From Streptomyces flavofungini (lineage in GTDB: Bacteria > Actinomycetota > Actinomycetes > Streptomycetales > Streptomycetaceae), in NCBI RefSeq assembly GCF_030388665.1, contig NZ_CP128846.1, forward strand, positions 992,001 through 1,056,000: a stretch of DNA of 64,000 nucleotides. The letters are read 5' to 3'. Made by a program: the position numbers and the translations under genes. The number at the start of each line of letters is the position of its first letter. Positions within the stretch are counted from its first letter, which is position 1. The notes beneath the pieces were generated by a model. That model had not been told where the DNA came from and did no database searches. It worked only from the letters and a program-made list of their open reading frames with translations. Positions 62,911 through 64,000 of the stretch are shown here, one piece after another.

Positions 62911-64000
62911 TTACGTAGGCCGGGCGCCCGGTACCAAACCCGAACGGTCGCCCGCCACCCCCGGTGAGCGCTCGCACACGGCCACCAGCGCGGCGAGTTC
63001 GGCGCCGAGGCTCCGGGCGAGAAGGTCCAGGTCGGGCACCGCGGCGGCGTCGGCGACCAGGCCGTAGTGGACGCGGCCCCGGTACGTGGAGACGGCGACG
63101 GCGAGCGCGTGGCCGCGGGCCAGCGGGGCGAAGGGGTAGACCTCGGTGAGCGGGCAGCCCGCGAGGCGCAGGCCGAGGCTGGGCAGCGGCACGCTGGTGA
63201 CGAGGATGTCGAAGAGCAGCCGGGCCGCGTGCGCGACGGCGGGGCCGCCGATGCGGTGGCCGATCGGGAGCACGTGGTCGGCGAGCAGCGCGACGGCGCC
63301 CGCGCCGCGGGTGGGGCCCGCGTCCTTGTTGCGGTCCATGGCGGTGCGCACGGCGCGCAGGCGGGCCAGCGGGTCCGGGTCGTCGACGGGCAGCCGCACC
63401 AGATAGCCGGAGAGGCGGTTGCCCTGCGGCTGGGCGGTGCGCGGGCGGCGCCGCGAGACGGGGACGAGCGCGCGCGGCACGACGCCCTCGCTGCTGTCGC
63501 CCCGCTCGTCCAGCCAGCGCCGCAGCGCCCCGGCGACCACCGCGATCAAGACGTCGTTGACGGTGCCCCCGGCGGTCTTGCGCACCCGGTGCACGTCGTC
63601 CAGGTCGAGAGCGACACCTGCGGTGCGGCGGGTGCCGGTGGGCCGGGAGGTGAGGGCGTCGCAGGACCGCACGTCCCAGGTCGCCCGCGCCACGGACGCG
63701 CCGATGTCGAGGGCCCGGCCGGCGTCGGTGACGGCGTCGCGGGCCCCGGAGAGCGCGGAGCCGACGGCACCGGGCAGCCGCCGTGGGTCGAGGGCGTGCC
63801 ACCAGGGGGCCTCGGGGGCGGGGCGGGGCGCGCGGGCGGGCGGGAGCTCCACCGGGTCCATGACCCCGGCGGCCAGGGCGAGGGCGCGCAGCCCGTCGGC
63901 GAGGGCGTGGTGGAACTTGAACAGGACCGCGAACGACGTCCCGTCGGCGGCGGGCAGGACGTGCGCCTCCCACGGCGGCCGGCTCCGGTCGAGCGGGCGC
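62911..64000 (-). CDS. WS/DGAT-family acyltransferase, 5' end outside window
   Basis: The frame is open to the right edge. Reading in, it has PLDRSRPPWE, then the catalytic HHxxxDG motif FHHALADG, then GTVNDVLIAVVAGALRRWL and late AVSTYRGRVHYGLVAD (parts). It is a wax-ester / triacylglycerol synthase acting on acyl-CoA at the inner membrane or lipid bodies. About 363 residues are visible of a usual 440 or so. An ATG at 63861 is internal, since the catalytic motif lies before it. Confidence 0.88.
   Translation of the reverse strand, partial: RPLDRSRPPWEAHVLPAADGTSFAVLFKFHHALADGLRALALAAGVMDPVELPPARAPRPAPEAPWWHALDPRRLPGAVGSALSGARDAVTDAGRALDIGASVARATWDVRSCDALTSRPTGTRRTAGVALDLDDVHRVRKTAGGTVNDVLIAVVAGALRRWLDERGDSSEGVVPRALVPVSRRRPRTAQPQGNRLSGYLVRLPVDDPDPLARLRAVRTAMDRNKDAGPTRGAGAVALLADHVLPIGHRIGGPAVAHAARLLFDILVTSVPLPSLGLRLAGCPLTEVYPFAPLARGHALAVAVSTYRGRVHYGLVADAAAVPDLDLLARSLGAELAALVAVCERSPGVAGDRSGLVPGARPT

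Overview
The window looks like a Streptomyces chromosome segment (inference). Support comes from very high GC with GC-ending codons, frequent GTG starts, probable leaderless genes, and typical families: a PAS-GGDEF-EAL protein, a SpoIIE-type phosphatase, LysX, a streptogrisin-like protease and many lipoproteins. I saw no rRNA, tRNA, phage, transposase or CRISPR array. Both end genes run off the window.

Region 1 (1-11.3 kb) is signalling and cell envelope. It holds a membrane protein, a c-di-GMP enzyme overlapping a methyltransferase, a repeat-containing lipoprotein, a Pro-rich surface protein with a DUF4239 partner, and a class F sortase locus with two related secreted, C-terminally anchored proteins and a polysaccharide deacetylase. 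A long polypyrimidine repeat lies at about 7.85-8.05 kb.

Region 2 (11.4-33 kb) is core and housekeeping: lysX, a universal stress protein, an amino acid permease, a RibD-like reductase, a CapA-like lipoprotein, an orphan anti-sigma factor, an Fpg/Nei glycosylase coupled to a PAS-GAF-PP2C-ATPase protein, a secreted serine protease, an ABC exporter divergent from a two-component pair, and a lipase maturation factor.

Region 3 (33.2-54.9 kb) is the most coherent part. A GntR-controlled operon on the minus strand (solute-binding protein, ATPase, permease, FucD, SDR, aldo/keto reductase, mutarotase, lactonase) encodes uptake and non-phosphorylative oxidation of L-fucose or a similar 6-deoxy sugar. 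The genes overlap or abut almost throughout. Beyond a small AraC / VOC / UvrA-like group lies a second, LacI-controlled operon: a CUT1 sugar importer, a GH5 beta-mannosidase-like enzyme and a GH38 alpha-mannosidase. Together the two operons suggest use of fucosylated, mannose-rich glycans such as N-glycan fragments. That joint role is inference.

Region 4 (55-64 kb) is mixed: an APH-like kinase, a methyltransferase, a short AraC-type regulator behind a probable iron box, a histidine phosphatase, an ArsR/MFS pair with a clear operator, a 57-residue unknown protein too short for usual gene finding, an atypical zinc-ribbon SDR whose 3' end has been tandemly copied, and a partial WS/DGAT acyltransferase.
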